A DNA stretch of 64,000 nucleotides from Oceanobacillus salinisoli (GTDB lineage Bacteria; Bacillota; Bacilli; Bacillales; Amphibacillaceae), in contig NZ_WOFB01000001.1 of assembly GCF_009733865.1 (NCBI RefSeq), positions 310,001 through 374,000 of the forward strand, read 5' to 3'. Under the pieces are notes generated by a model. That model was not told the DNA's origin, made no database searches, and saw only the letters and a program-made list of their open reading frames with translations. This document shows, in pieces, positions 29,098 through 38,045 of this stretch; the stretch's first letter is position 1, and each line of letters opens with the position of its first letter. The position numbers and the translations under genes are program-made.

Positions 29098-29376
29098 ATT
29101 AGCATTTTCTATTGCACTCATCCAAGTTTCTAAATTTGTTTTATTTGCTGTGATATGTTCTTCCATATTTTGGGCGTTTTCGCCTTGTCTTCCGTAATTA
29201 TAAATTTCCGGAAGCAGTTGCAGTAGTTGTTCATCATTTATTTCATTATTTGCCATCATATTTTTTACTAATCTCTTGATTTGCTGATATTCAGATACTT
29301 CACCACAGCAGCCAACACATTGTTCATCAAGAATATCGTGTAATAAGGTTAATAAATTATTTTTGTTTAGTGTCAT
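29089..29376 (-). CDS. ytzH: YtzH-like protein
   Basis: 95 residues, soluble and helical, with a CVGCC cluster near residue 20. The start is ATG 29376 behind GAGGTGATTC; the longer GTG frame includes the ribosome site. It is divergent from trmB and convergent with ytmP, the same arrangement as B. subtilis. Function unknown. Confidence 0.82.
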   Translation of the reverse strand: MTLNKNNLLTLLHDILDEQCVGCCGEVSEYQQIKRLVKNMMANNEINDEQLLQLLPEIYNYGRQGENAQNMEEHITANKTNLETWMSAIENANLH

Positions 29377-29456
29377 CAGAATCACCTCATGGCACTATTT
29401 TTTGTCATATTAAGTTTTCTATACTTGTTAAAAATCAACAAAGAGAGGTATGTTAT

Positions 29457-30098
29457 ATGCGTCAACGCAATAAACCATGGGCCGACGATTTTCTAAAAGA
29501 ACACCAGCATTTTATTATACCAAATCCAACAGAACATAAAGGGAAATGGAAAGCTTTATTTAAAAATGATAAACCGATTCATATTGAAGTTGGAACGGGA
29601 AAAGGTCAGTTCATCGTTGGGATGGCAAAACAATACCCAGATATTAATTTTATCGGGATCGAAGTAGCGAAAAGTATTATCGTAACGGCAGCGCAGAAAG
29701 TTTTGGATTCCATACCAGAGCATGACAATATTTTATTGTTAAATGAAAACGCCAATGATCTAAGAGAAATGTTTGACGAAAATGAAGTTGCAGGCATTTA
29801 CTTAAACTTTTCTGATCCATGGCCAAAGAACCGGCATGAAAAGCGGCGATTAACTTATAAAACATTTTTGGAACAATATCAGAAAATCCTTGACCCATCT
29901 GGACAAGTTATCTTTAAAACGGACAATCGGGGATTATTTGAATATTCTCTTGTCAGTTTAACTGATTATGGGATGAAACTGGAGGAGGTAAATCTCGATT
30001 TACATGCCATCGATGATCCGACTAATGTCATGACAGAGTATGAAGAGAGATTTTCCGCAAAAGGCCAGCCGATATATCGATTAAAGGCAAGTTTTTAG
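29457..30098 (+). CDS. trmB: tRNA (guanine-N7-)-methyltransferase
   Basis: 213 residues. Methylates G46 of tRNA using S-adenosylmethionine. It has the SAM-binding VGTGKGQF, the family motif FSDPWPKNRHEKRRL from residue 118, and the C-terminal YEERF. The start is ATG 29457 with GAGAGG upstream; the longer frame from 29370 lies over the ytzH start and is rejected. A hairpin follows the stop. Confidence 0.95.
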   Translation: MRQRNKPWADDFLKEHQHFIIPNPTEHKGKWKALFKNDKPIHIEVGTGKGQFIVGMAKQYPDINFIGIEVAKSIIVTAAQKVLDSIPEHDNILLLNENANDLREMFDENEVAGIYLNFSDPWPKNRHEKRRLTYKTFLEQYQKILDPSGQVIFKTDNRGLFEYSLVSLTDYGMKLEEVNLDLHAIDDPTNVMTEYEERFSAKGQPIYRLKASF

Positions 30099-30100
30099 AA

Positions 30101-30157
30101 AGAGGAACTATACAGGCATAGAATTTAGATTCTTTAGCCTTATAGTTCCTCTATTTA
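30101..30157 (+). terminator. Terminator of trmB
   Basis: GAGGAACTATA and TATAGTTCCTC form an 11-bp outer stem, followed by TATTTATG. Confidence 0.75.
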
Positions 30158-30225
30158 TGTAGTGCCTAAAAAGGAATGTGAACGACTTTACCGTATGCTG
30201 GTAGTTACGTCGCACTGTATTCTAA

Positions 30226-30283
30226 ATGTAACATAAATTTTTTTGCAAAAAGCAACAATCTTTTTAGAAAACAGCCTATAAAA
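30226..30283. repeat. Solo end of repeat family A
   Basis: AACATAAATTTTTTTGC followed by AAAAGCAACAATCTTTTTAG and AAAACAGCCT closely matches the outer end of family A copy 2 at about 8782-8838. No body of the element is attached. Confidence 0.65.
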
Positions 30284-30387
30284 AAAACGGACAAAATGTG
30301 CCCTTGCCTATTTTTTTATTGGTCAAGATACGTATCCTTCTATTTGGAATATAGTAAAAATGTCTAAGTTACTAAAGGAGGAATACG

Positions 30388-30888
30388 ATGGAAGCACATA
30401 CTGATAGCAGACCTAAGCATTTGGCATGGCATGAGACGCTTGAAATTCATGAATTAGTTGCCTTTCAATCCGTTAGTTTAATGAAATTAAAACAGTTCAT
30501 CGGTGATATTCGAGACTCGGAACTGCGCGCACTTTATGAACATACCATTCGTGGTGTAGAAACTAACCTCAGAGAACTTCTTGAATTTTATGCATTGGCT
30601 CCAAGAGAGGAAGAGGATGAAGACAGGAATTTGGATACAGGATTTTTCGCAGGTGATTTACTGGCATTTGCGAAAACATCTGTACGAAATTATTCAATCG
30701 CCATTACTGAAACAGCAACACCTATATTAAGACAGACGTTAAACAAACAATTACAACGGGCAATTCAAACGCATGAGATGGTATTTAATTATATGTACAA
30801 AAATAGTCTTTATCCATCATATGATTTGGAAAGATTGCTGAAAAATGACGTGAAGCTTGCCAATAAAGCATTAAAGATGAAGTATTAA
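30388..30888 (+). CDS. CotF-like spore coat protein
   Basis: 166 residues, helical and ferritin-like, with two CotF-type helices: an N-terminal [17 protein letters not shown] and a C-terminal [19 protein letters not shown]. Relatives are spore-coat proteins. ATG 30388 follows AAAGGAGG. A bidirectional terminator separates it from the Asn-rich small protein on the other strand. Confidence 0.85.
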   Translation: MEAHTDSRPKHLAWHETLEIHELVAFQSVSLMKLKQFIGDIRDSELRALYEHTIRGVETNLRELLEFYALAPREEEDEDRNLDTGFFAGDLLAFAKTSVRNYSIAITETATPILRQTLNKQLQRAIQTHEMVFNYMYKNSLYPSYDLERLLKNDVKLANKALKMKY

Positions 30889-30906
30889 AGTGCCATTGCT
30901 GCGAAG

Positions 30907-30955
30907 AAAAAACCTGTATGGAATGAGAGTATCATTTCCATACAGGTTTTTCTTG
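30907..30955. terminator. Bidirectional terminator
   Basis: AAAAACCTGTATGGAA and TTCCATACAGGTTTTT form a perfect 16-bp stem with an 11-base loop, A-run before and T-run after. It serves both the CotF-like gene and the Asn-rich gene. Confidence 0.9.
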
Positions 30956-30967
30956 GGTCTTGATTAA

Positions 30968-31150
30968 TTAGTTATTGCGATTGTTGTTACGGTTACGATT
31001 ACGATTGTTGTTATTATCGTTGTTGTTGTTGTTGTTATCGAAATCGTTGAACTCGTTCTCGTTCGCAAACTCAACATTGTTTACATTGTTGTTGTTATTA
31101 TTGTTGTTATTGTTGTTGTTGCGATTACGATTGTTGTTGTTATTCGCCAT
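30968..31150 (-). CDS. Asparagine-rich low-complexity small protein
   Basis: 60 residues, about two thirds Asn, interrupted by short RNR and NNR groups and one non-repetitive centre (VEFANENEFNDFD). ATG 31150 is preceded by AGGAGGG at good distance, which supports real translation. Codons alternate AAC and AAT, so the protein tract, not only a DNA triplet repeat, seems to be kept. Facing a CotF-like gene suggests a spore-surface role, but that is inference. Confidence 0.72.
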   Translation of the reverse strand: MANNNNNRNRNNNNNNNNNNNNVNNVEFANENEFNDFDNNNNNNDNNNNRNRNRNNNRNN

Positions 31151-31319
31151 TAATCGACCCTCCTATTATAAATATTAGATGAAATACTCTTTTTGAAAAG
31201 GGTTTCTTTTCAAAATGAAATTTCACCGACAAGACATATTCTGTCCAATATCCTAAAAATAAACCTCAATATCTAATAGATTTATTTTTAATAAAATTCT
31301 TAATACTGGTCGGGATAGC

Positions 31320-31383
31320 GCGTTGCTTGCTTTTCCGTTTCTCATGTACCAATTAATGTACACTCCGGTGACGGGAGCAACGC
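31320..31383. repeat. Imperfect hairpin element
   Basis: GCGTTGCT (31320-31327) pairs with AGCAACGC (31376-31383), with inner TCCGT/ACGG and TGTAC/GTACA pairs. It is GC-richer than its surroundings and directly precedes a family B copy. Confidence 0.55.
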
Positions 31384-31406
31384 CGCCTCGAGCTTTTCGC
31401 TCTATT

Positions 31407-31555
31407 TTATCACGTGATTAACTGGGTGTAAGACCCTTAACAAAAAGAATTCGAGATGCTCCAAGAATGATAAGTGGGGGACGACGGCCAATAATCCCCT
31501 GATTCGTTCATCTAAGGGATGAAATAAACCCCCACTGATTGAAGATTCACTTTAT
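31407..31555 (+). repeat. Dispersed repeat family B, full copy, followed by a family E end
   Basis: TTATCACGTGATTAACTGGG to CCCCCACTGATTGAAGATTC. Directly after it, CTCCTTTTTGAACACGCACT (about 31557-31576) equals the right end of family E at 49283-49545. It lies in the 530-base gap before the YitT gene; nothing coding is seen. Confidence 0.8.
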
Positions 31556-31679
31556 CCTCCTTTTTGAACACGCACTAAAAGAAGTTTCTTCTATTCATAT
31601 TCATTATTCGGGGTTCCCTCGAATAAGATAGGATAGATTGTCTAATTGAGACAAGCAGTTCCAGTAAGGAGGAACTTCA

Positions 31680-32294
31680 TTGAAACCATTTTTGACAAAG
31701 TTTGGACTAGTTGTAGCAGGAGGCGCTATTCAAGGGCTGGGAATGGGTTTATTTTTATTTCCCCATTCCATTCCATCAGGCGGTGCAGGAGGAATTACAG
31801 TACTATTGAATTATTGGTTGAATATCGGAATGGGGTTAGCGCTTTGGATTGTAAATTTCGCTTTATTGTTAGTAGGTGTGAAGATGCTGGGAAAACGGTT
31901 TGCTCTATGGACGATTGTATCCATTACAATGACTTCCGTTTCCGTTGACTTTTTTGAACAATATTTTACGATTGCGAATAGGCACCTCGTCTATGATTTG
32001 ATTTTTGGGTCGTTTTTTTTAGGTACTGGTATTGGGATATTGATGCGTCAAGGTGTTTCCAATGGTGGAATAGGTGTGGTAGCGCTAATTATCTCTACAC
32101 GAAAAAAAATACTTCCCGGCAAACCGCTATTCATTATTAATATTTGTATTTTCCTGTTTACTTCGATGATTATTGACTGGAAATTAATTTTTTTGGCTCT
32201 GATTAGTCAATGGATTTCCACAAAAGTAGTTGACATGGTATGTGAAGTATCTTTTCAACAAACCTATACACTGGATTGGAGAAAAAAATCATAA
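31680..32294 (+). CDS. YitT-family membrane protein
   Basis: 204 residues with about five to six hydrophobic helices. It has the Gly-rich family start QGLGMGLFLFPHSIPSGGAGG and a second GGIGVVALI repeat near 137. Here the C-terminal soluble domain found in full YitT proteins (about 280) is missing, so this is the short form. Function unknown; some relatives are thought to be transporters. The start is TTG 31680 behind AAGGAGG. Confidence 0.85.
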   Translation: MKPFLTKFGLVVAGGAIQGLGMGLFLFPHSIPSGGAGGITVLLNYWLNIGMGLALWIVNFALLLVGVKMLGKRFALWTIVSITMTSVSVDFFEQYFTIANRHLVYDLIFGSFFLGTGIGILMRQGVSNGGIGVVALIISTRKKILPGKPLFIINICIFLFTSMIIDWKLIFLALISQWISTKVVDMVCEVSFQQTYTLDWRKKS

Positions 32295-32296
32295 GT

Positions 32297-33535
32297 TTAC
32301 ATATAGTTGTATTTGATCTTGTTTTTTTTATGCTTTTTCCCATCTTTGCCGTTCACATGTACTAATAATAAAACTAATAATCCTACTATAAACGTAAAGG
32401 ACGCAATGGATAGAAACATTCCAGTCCTGGACCAGTCCATTAATCGGGTAAATACGGGCGGACCTAGAGCAACACCTAAGAAACGAACAGATCCATATAA
32501 GGAAGAAACAAATCCTCTGCGTTCCTTGCCGACTGCACCGGTAATTAAACTGTTCACACAAGGAAGAACCAAACCAGCGCCAACACTGCTAAGGGCAAGC
32601 ACGATAAGGAAAGGAATCAGTTTTTCGAAAAGAACAAGTGATCCATAAGATATTGTCATAAATAGCAGACCTAAAACGGAAAGCCGCTTCATCTTCTCCA
32701 AGTTCTTCCCAATTTTACTTCCAGTGATATAAGATGTTGTTACCATGACAAGTAATGGGATGGCAAGAATAAGACCTTTTGGAACACCATTAATATTGTA
32801 TTCAGATTCCAGTACATCAGATAGATAAAAAAGAATTCCGAATAAGGTAAATAGACAGGTGCCTCCAGCTAAATAAATCGTAAATAGCCATCTGCCTTCA
32901 TGTTTAAATACGCTAAGAAGCCCTTTGACATATTTTCGAAACGGTGGAGGTGCTTGGCGATTACTCTTTTCTTTGACAAATATCCAAACTAAAATAACCG
33001 AAATTAAGCTAATAACGGGAAAAGCAAAAAACACGGAATACCAAACAATTAATGCTAATAAGGATCCAAGAATCGGTGATAATACTTTACCTAGACCATT
33101 CGATGCTTCAAAAATCCCGAGAATTCTGCTTCGTTCTCCACCTTTAAATAAATCACCAATTAATGCCATTGCAATTGGTGCTGTTCCTGCCGCTCCAATT
33201 CCTTGTATGATCCTTCCAATAATAATCCAAACATATGCATTGGAAAAAACAGCGGCACCGAGTCCAGCAAGTAATGCTCCACCACCAAATAAAAGCAAAG
33301 AAGGAATTATGACAATTTTACGGGAGAAGCGGTCCGATAAGTAACCAACAATGGGAATAAGGATTGCAGCCGCGATAGAAAACACTGTTATAGTTAAACT
33401 GACCTGTAACTGAGAAAGGTCCAGAGAGGATTTCATTTCCGGCAGAATGGGAATCAACATGGAATTTCCCAATGTCATCATTAGTGGAATCGAGCCAATA
33501 GCAGCGATTACCATTCCCTTATTTTTTTTCTTCAA
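32297..33535 (-). CDS. MFS transporter, drug-efflux type
   Basis: 412 residues with about 12 hydrophobic helices. Motif A of the major facilitator family is at [10 protein letters not shown], and the motif C region of drug exporters resembles [12 protein letters not shown]. Probably an H+-driven exporter of unknown substrate. The start is TTG 33535 with AAGGAG upstream. It is convergent with the YitT gene; only two bases separate their stops. Confidence 0.88.
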   Translation of the reverse strand: MKKKNKGMVIAAIGSIPLMMTLGNSMLIPILPEMKSSLDLSQLQVSLTITVFSIAAAILIPIVGYLSDRFSRKIVIIPSLLLFGGGALLAGLGAAVFSNAYVWIIIGRIIQGIGAAGTAPIAMALIGDLFKGGERSRILGIFEASNGLGKVLSPILGSLLALIVWYSVFFAFPVISLISVILVWIFVKEKSNRQAPPPFRKYVKGLLSVFKHEGRWLFTIYLAGGTCLFTLFGILFYLSDVLESEYNINGVPKGLILAIPLLVMVTTSYITGSKIGKNLEKMKRLSVLGLLFMTISYGSLVLFEKLIPFLIVLALSSVGAGLVLPCVNSLITGAVGKERRGFVSSLYGSVRFLGVALGPPVFTRLMDWSRTGMFLSIASFTFIVGLLVLLLVHVNGKDGKKHKKNKIKYNYM

Positions 33536-33560
33536 CGTTCTTACACTCCTTGTGAGGAAA

Positions 33561-34061
33561 TTATTTCACATTAATCGGTGGTGCGACTATCCAGCCTTTT
33601 TGTTTGGCCAGGTTAAGGAGATTTTGTTCGTATTCTTCTCTTTGGCTATGAAATTCACCAAATAGTGAACGAATATCTTCACGAATTGCAATTCCAGTAA
33701 CATAACTGGATAATATTCTCCCTTTCATTAGCTCATTTTGAATGAGTACCGCTATCTCTGGATCATTAAAGCGGGCACCTGCTGGAATATCTTCCACTTC
33801 GACATTAGGTCTGTCTGGTGGTGCAGGTGGCAATCGAATACCAGCTTCTTTTAAAATTCCTTCCACCTGTTGTTCTTCTTGCGTTAAACAGCTCTCTACT
33901 AAATCCTCCAGATATGTTTTTAATTCCTGATCTCCAGTGTGATTAATAAAAACCTGCATGGTTACCAGAAGATTTTTTGCGCTGTATAAATAGGACCATA
34001 AATGATAAACCTCTCCGGAATGAAATGGTTCTTCCGGGGGGTTATTGTTTAACAAACCCAT
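33561..34061 (-). CDS. DUF3231 family protein, spore-type
   Basis: 166 residues with the marks of DUF3231: [19 protein letters not shown]-like [10 protein letters not shown], an internal [12 protein letters not shown] helix and the tail [12 protein letters not shown]. The fold is probably a ferritin-like helix bundle related to CotF. ATG 34061 is behind AGGAGGG. It lies 25 bases upstream of the MFS gene and may be cotranscribed. A paralogue is at 58286. Confidence 0.85.
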   Translation of the reverse strand: MGLLNNNPPEEPFHSGEVYHLWSYLYSAKNLLVTMQVFINHTGDQELKTYLEDLVESCLTQEEQQVEGILKEAGIRLPPAPPDRPNVEVEDIPAGARFNDPEIAVLIQNELMKGRILSSYVTGIAIREDIRSLFGEFHSQREEYEQNLLNLAKQKGWIVAPPINVK

Positions 34062-34231
34062 AATATCCCTCCTGTTCATTTGCGTATATAGTTTGCCTTA
34101 AAAGATAGATATTATCCTTTCAGAAATCAGGTGATAAAGAAATTGACCTAGGACAGGAACCTACTTTTATTTCATACATAGGCTAACATCAGAGATGGAA
34201 AGCAAAGAACTTTTAGAAAGGATTTGAACAT

Positions 34232-35191
34232 ATGAATAAAAAAAAGATATGGCTACTTATGATTATTCTTTTTTCTTCTGTTCTTTTTGCAGGATGCAAT
34301 GATAATAGCAATGCTGCATCAGATTCAGAAGACAAAGAGCAAGTGGTGCGGATTGGGTATCAAAAAAATGGACCATTAATCATTTTGAAATCCCTTGGGA
34401 CATTAGATGATCGACTGGAATCGATGGGATATTTAGTGGAATGGAATGAATTTCAGGCCGGCCCATTACTAGTGGAAGCACTTAATGCGGAGAGTATTGA
34501 TTTTGGCCGAACCGGTAATACTCCACCAATTTTTGCGCAAGCTGCAGATGCTCCATTTGTTTATGTTGCTGTCGGTTTTTCCAAATATAAAGGAAGTGGA
34601 ATTTTAGTCCCACAAGATTCCGATATTCAACAACTTGAAGATTTAAAAGGGAAGACAGTTGGTTTTTCAAAAGGTTCTAGTTCCCATTATTTAATAGTAA
34701 AAGCATTAGAGAAAGCTGGTCTGGAATATTCCGATATTAAACCGGCATATTTAAATCCCGGAGATGCAAGGGTTGCCTTTGAACAAGGGACAATTGATGC
34801 AAAGGCGGTTTGGGATCCTTACACAGCATCTACGGAGATTAATTCCAATGGAAGGCTATTAGTGGATGGAGAAGGGTTGACAACAGATCGGGATTTCTTT
34901 GTTGCAACAAGGGAATTTGCAGAAAATCATGGGGACCTTATGGAAGTCATTTTAGAAGAAATTGAAAAATCCTCTGAGTGGGCGAATACGAATCATGATG
35001 AGTTGGTTGAAATGCTCGCCCCAATATTAAATATTGATGAAGCCTCTGTTGAAAAGTCTGTCAAAAGACGCGTTTATGGTATAGAGGAAATAACTGACGA
35101 CATTATAGAGGAACAACAGGAAATTGCTGACGTATTTTATCAGTTGGAGATTATTCCTAAAGAGCTAAATGTAGAGGAAGTAATGAAGTAA
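34232..35191 (+). CDS. ssuA: Aliphatic sulfonate ABC transporter binding lipoprotein
   Basis: 319 residues. Captures sulfonates outside the cell. Lipobox FAGC near residue 22. The SsuA signature is clear: VRIGYQKNGPLIILK, then FQAGPLLVEALNAESIDFG and TGNTPPIFAQAA. ATG 34232 follows AAAGGA. First gene of ssuA-ssuC-ssuB. No sulfonate monooxygenase (ssuD) is nearby, unlike the B. subtilis ssu operon, so desulfonation would have to happen elsewhere. Confidence 0.9.
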   Translation: MNKKKIWLLMIILFSSVLFAGCNDNSNAASDSEDKEQVVRIGYQKNGPLIILKSLGTLDDRLESMGYLVEWNEFQAGPLLVEALNAESIDFGRTGNTPPIFAQAADAPFVYVAVGFSKYKGSGILVPQDSDIQQLEDLKGKTVGFSKGSSSHYLIVKALEKAGLEYSDIKPAYLNPGDARVAFEQGTIDAKAVWDPYTASTEINSNGRLLVDGEGLTTDRDFFVATREFAENHGDLMEVILEEIEKSSEWANTNHDELVEMLAPILNIDEASVEKSVKRRVYGIEEITDDIIEEQQEIADVFYQLEIIPKELNVEEVMK

Positions 35192-35217
35192 TGGGGTAAG
35201 AAGGGAGGAATCTTTAT

Positions 35218-35982
35218 ATGAAATGGGGCATAAAAAGTTCAATGGAAAAATTCCTTCCATGGTTTATACCTATTTTGCTGATCGGCGGATGGCAATTTTT
35301 ATCATGGACTGGAGCGATTCCAGAAAGAATATTACCTGCTCCATCACAAATTATTCAGGCTGGCTTTGATTTAACGGTGACAGGAGAGCTGTACGACCAC
35401 ATGTCCATCAGCTTGTGGAGAGCATTGGCGGGGTTTTTAATCGGTGGAATTATCGGTTTTCTGTTTGGCTTACTGAATGGAGTTTTTCGGTTTGCGGATT
35501 TATTTTTCGATACATCGATTCAAATGCTTCGCAATATTCCACATCTTGCTTTAATTCCCCTTGTCATTTTATGGTTTGGAATTGGAGAAACTTCAAAGAT
35601 CTTTCTTGTGGCACTGGGGGTTTTATTTCCAGTGTATATCAATACGTATCATGGAATAAAAACGGTAGATAAGAAATTAATTGAGATGGGGAAAGCGTAT
35701 GGATTAAGGGGAAAAGAGCTATTTTTTCATGTGATTTTGCCTGGGGCAATGTCTTCCATTCTAGTAGGCATTCGATTTTCGCTCGGAGTGATGTGGCTGA
35801 CTTTAATCGTAGCGGAAACCATTTCTGCACAGTCTGGCATCGGATATATGGCGATGAATGCCAGAGAATTTATGCAAATGGATGTTATTGTACTTAGCAT
35901 CATTATCTATGCATTGTTCGGGAAACTATCCGATATGATTGCCAGATATTTTGAAGGAAGATTACTGAGATGGAATAATTAA
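35218..35982 (+). CDS. ssuC: Sulfonate ABC transporter permease
   Basis: 254 residues. Six-helix permease with the SsuC-type start IGGWQFLSWTGAIPERILPAP and the EAA-type loop GKAYGLRGKELFFHVILPGA that binds the ATPase. ATG 35218 follows AGGAGG. It starts 26 bases after ssuA and belongs to the same operon. It is a paralogue of ytlD at 1900. Confidence 0.92.
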   Translation: MKWGIKSSMEKFLPWFIPILLIGGWQFLSWTGAIPERILPAPSQIIQAGFDLTVTGELYDHMSISLWRALAGFLIGGIIGFLFGLLNGVFRFADLFFDTSIQMLRNIPHLALIPLVILWFGIGETSKIFLVALGVLFPVYINTYHGIKTVDKKLIEMGKAYGLRGKELFFHVILPGAMSSILVGIRFSLGVMWLTLIVAETISAQSGIGYMAMNAREFMQMDVIVLSIIIYALFGKLSDMIARYFEGRLLRWNN

Positions 35983-36048
35983 CTTTGATTTCATATTGCT
36001 GGATTTAAAAGCATAAAGAGAATTAGCTAATCAAGGGGGGGAATGGAA

Positions 36049-36849
36049 ATGAAACCGTTCGGGCAGCAGGGGATCAACGTTTCCATGAAAAAGGTTGAAA
36101 AAAATTATGAGGACCGTGAAGTTTTGAAAGGATTGGATTTACAAATAAGGGAAGGCGAATTCGTAGCAATCGTAGGTAAAAGTGGCTGTGGAAAAAGTAC
36201 TTTGTTACGACTGGTTGCCGGTTTAGAAAAGGTAAATGGGGGATCAATAGAACTGGATGGAGGACCTCTAAAGGGGTTAAATAAACAAGCGCGAATGATG
36301 TTTCAGGATGGCCGACTACTTCCATGGAAACGGGTCATCGACAATGTACGCTTAGGCCTGCCTTCTCATATGAAAAATAAAGCGATTCAAGCTCTTACTC
36401 AAGTTGGATTGAAGGATAGGGTAGAAGATTATCCTTCCAAACTTTCAGGAGGGCAAAAGCAGCGAGTGGCATTGGCACGTGCATTGGTTCATGATCCAGC
36501 TTTACTCCTTCTGGATGAACCTTTAGGTGCGCTTGATGCTTTGACACGCTTGGAGATGCAAGCATTGATTGAATCCTTGTGGAAACAAAGAAAATTCACC
36601 TCTATTCTTGTAACACATGATGTGGAAGAAGCGGTGGTTATTTCAGATCGGGTCATTTTAATTGAAAACGGAAAAGTGAGCTTAAATCAGCCCATTCATT
36701 TACCCAGACCACGTCAACGTACCAATCCCGCTTTTTCTATGTATGTAGATGAAATTTTATCACGCATTCTGAATCGCAAAAACAATAAAAACTATAGTAT
36801 GGTCGTAAATAAAGAGTCAGAATCACTTTTTAACTCCATAAATAATTAA
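36049..36849 (+). CDS. ssuB: Sulfonate ABC transporter ATPase
   Basis: 266 residues from this start. Walker A GKSGCGKST at 43-51, signature LSGGQKQR, Walker B LLLLDEP, H-loop THD, and the SsuB-typical DGRLLPWKRVIDNV Q-loop region. Two ATGs are possible (36043 and 36049); the second has better spacing from AAGGGGGGG. The last 27 bases overlap the end of yqhV on the other strand, and the tail (NKNNKN, then SESLFNSINN) looks like an extension created by that overlap. Confidence 0.92.
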   Translation: MKPFGQQGINVSMKKVEKNYEDREVLKGLDLQIREGEFVAIVGKSGCGKSTLLRLVAGLEKVNGGSIELDGGPLKGLNKQARMMFQDGRLLPWKRVIDNVRLGLPSHMKNKAIQALTQVGLKDRVEDYPSKLSGGQKQRVALARALVHDPALLLLDEPLGALDALTRLEMQALIESLWKQRKFTSILVTHDVEEAVVISDRVILIENGKVSLNQPIHLPRPRQRTNPAFSMYVDEILSRILNRKNNKNYSMVVNKESESLFNSINN

Positions 36850-37095
36850 GGCGACTCCTAAAAATATCCAAAAGAATTTAGAATATGATATTTTATCGGA
36901 TATCCCAACGATTCCAATGGTTGTTGTAATAATTAATATTAAAGGACCGACAAAAGCAAGAGAACTATTTATAATGAGGGCTTTGTCCACCTCATTTAAT
37001 TTAATCATCAGATAAGCGGCAAATATTTCAATCGAACCGGAAAGCAAACGCAATAATGCCATTGCAATAACAGCTTTTTCTATTAAGCTAAACAT
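36823..37095 (-). CDS. yqhV: YqhV-family membrane protein (DUF2619)
   Basis: 90 residues with three hydrophobic helices. The patterns ALLRLLSGSIEI and INSSLAFVGPLILIITTTIGI match what I recall of YqhV, which in B. subtilis lies next to the spoIIIA genes. Here it stands alone, converging on ssuB with a 27-base overlap. ATG 37095 is behind AGGAGG. Function unknown. Confidence 0.85.
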   Translation of the reverse strand: MFSLIEKAVIAMALLRLLSGSIEIFAAYLMIKLNEVDKALIINSSLAFVGPLILIITTTIGIVGISDKISYSKFFWIFLGVALIIYGVKK

Positions 37096-37193
37096 CTTTT
37101 TCCTCCTGTGACATGTGCTAATGACATTATATGCACAACTTGTCCATTTAAAGACTTAAAAAGAGAATCTTTCATCGTTTTAGCTGAATGTAA

Positions 37194-37232
37194 ACAAAAC
37201 CTCTCTCCAGTAAAATGGAGAGAGGTTTTGTT
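37194..37232. terminator. Bidirectional terminator
   Basis: AACAAAACCTCTCTCCA and TGGAGAGAGGTTTTGTT form a perfect 17-bp stem with a 5-base loop. Confidence 0.85.
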
Positions 37233-37233
37233 C

Positions 37234-37360
37234 CACGTTAGGAAAGTATAAAATTTTAGCATGAAGAGGATTCGACGTAGTTAAAATTTTAATGTACCAA
37301 GTATAAGAAAAACTAACACATTCGCTAAAAAACAAGCGAATGCGAGTTTTTCTAAGATAA
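37234..37360. repeat. Dispersed repeat family C, copy
   Basis: Nearly identical to 16851-16978. The 3' part can fold ACATTCGCT with AGCGAATG inside AAAAACT/GAGTTTTT. Like that copy it lies directly downstream of a minus-strand gene. Confidence 0.87.
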
Positions 37361-37383
37361 ATTTCGGGAAGTGACAGGCATCA
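37359..37383 (+). repeat. REP-like family D, copy 1
   Basis: AAATTTCGGGAAGTGACAGG then CA; the leading TTCGAC is lost. It abuts the end of family C and the stop codon of the DUF2512 gene on the other strand. Confidence 0.75.
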
Positions 37384-37812
37384 TCAGTCTTTTTTCTTAG
37401 TTTTGGGGTCGATTTCTTCACTGTATTCTGTTTGCATATGGTGGCTGCGCATAAAGTCTTTTTCTAATCCTGCAAATACTTGGCTTTTCATATAGCGGTG
37501 AAAGAATATTTCACAAATAGCAATAATAAGTGCGGCAATAAATGCAGCAGATTCTACCGGAATATTAAATGCAAACATTGCATTTCCAAGTGCCCAAATT
37601 CCTAAATAGGCGAGCACAAAGTCACCAATTACCGCTAGTACGTTACCTATTCTCGGTAACAGAAAGACATCACCAGCAAATGCAGCTGCAGATAGGAGAA
37701 TACTTGTAGTTAAGATTTCTCCAAATGTAACACCATAAAAAAGTCCTAAAACAATCCATAGAATGGCGGTTGTTAATACAAATTTCATGATAAATGCTGT
37801 GAAATAACGCAT
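37384..37812 (-). CDS. DUF2512 (YndM-like) membrane protein
   Basis: 142 residues with four hydrophobic helices and a charged tail (KTKKKD). DVFLLPRIGNVLAVIGDF is the family landmark, with LGNAMFAF following. ATG 37812 behind AAAGGAGAG. A second DUF2512 gene lies 3.3 kb on at 41094. Function unknown. Confidence 0.85.
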   Translation of the reverse strand: MRYFTAFIMKFVLTTAILWIVLGLFYGVTFGEILTTSILLSAAAFAGDVFLLPRIGNVLAVIGDFVLAYLGIWALGNAMFAFNIPVESAAFIAALIIAICEIFFHRYMKSQVFAGLEKDFMRSHHMQTEYSEEIDPKTKKKD

Positions 37813-38014
37813 GTTTTCTCTCCTTTCCTGTTTTCGGTTATTTTGTCCTTTATTATTGGAATTATTCGGTTATGAATCTGGATAAACCGAGTGCTGTTGG
37901 TTACCCTAACTGTAAAAAGAGGAGGGGTCCAAGTTTTATTGCAGAATTAAATCATGTACTATAGAAACAGAATCATTTTATCGACGAATAACACAAACGT
38001 AAAAATGAATAATA

Positions 38015-38044
38015 TTCGACAAAGTTCGGGAGGTGACAGGCACC
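38015..38044 (+). repeat. REP-like family D, copy 2, carrying the nrnB ribosome binding site
   Basis: TTCGACAAAGTTCGGGAGGT followed by GACAGGCACC. The GGGAGGTGA (38028-38036) within the repeat is the only Shine-Dalgarno sequence before ATG 38046. Confidence 0.85.
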
Positions 38045-38045
38045 T

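Noticed and set aside
30975-31178. Leu/Arg-rich frame on the plus strand
   Set aside because: Mirror image of the Asn codons of the opposite gene; no ribosome site.
31646-31948. 100-codon frame overlapping the YitT start
   Set aside because: Out of frame with a clear YitT protein that has its own AAGGAGG site.
32307-32648. Plus-strand frames opposite the MFS gene (also 32925-33344)
   Set aside because: Antisense shadows rich in Pro/Thr/Lys, created by the codons of the transporter.
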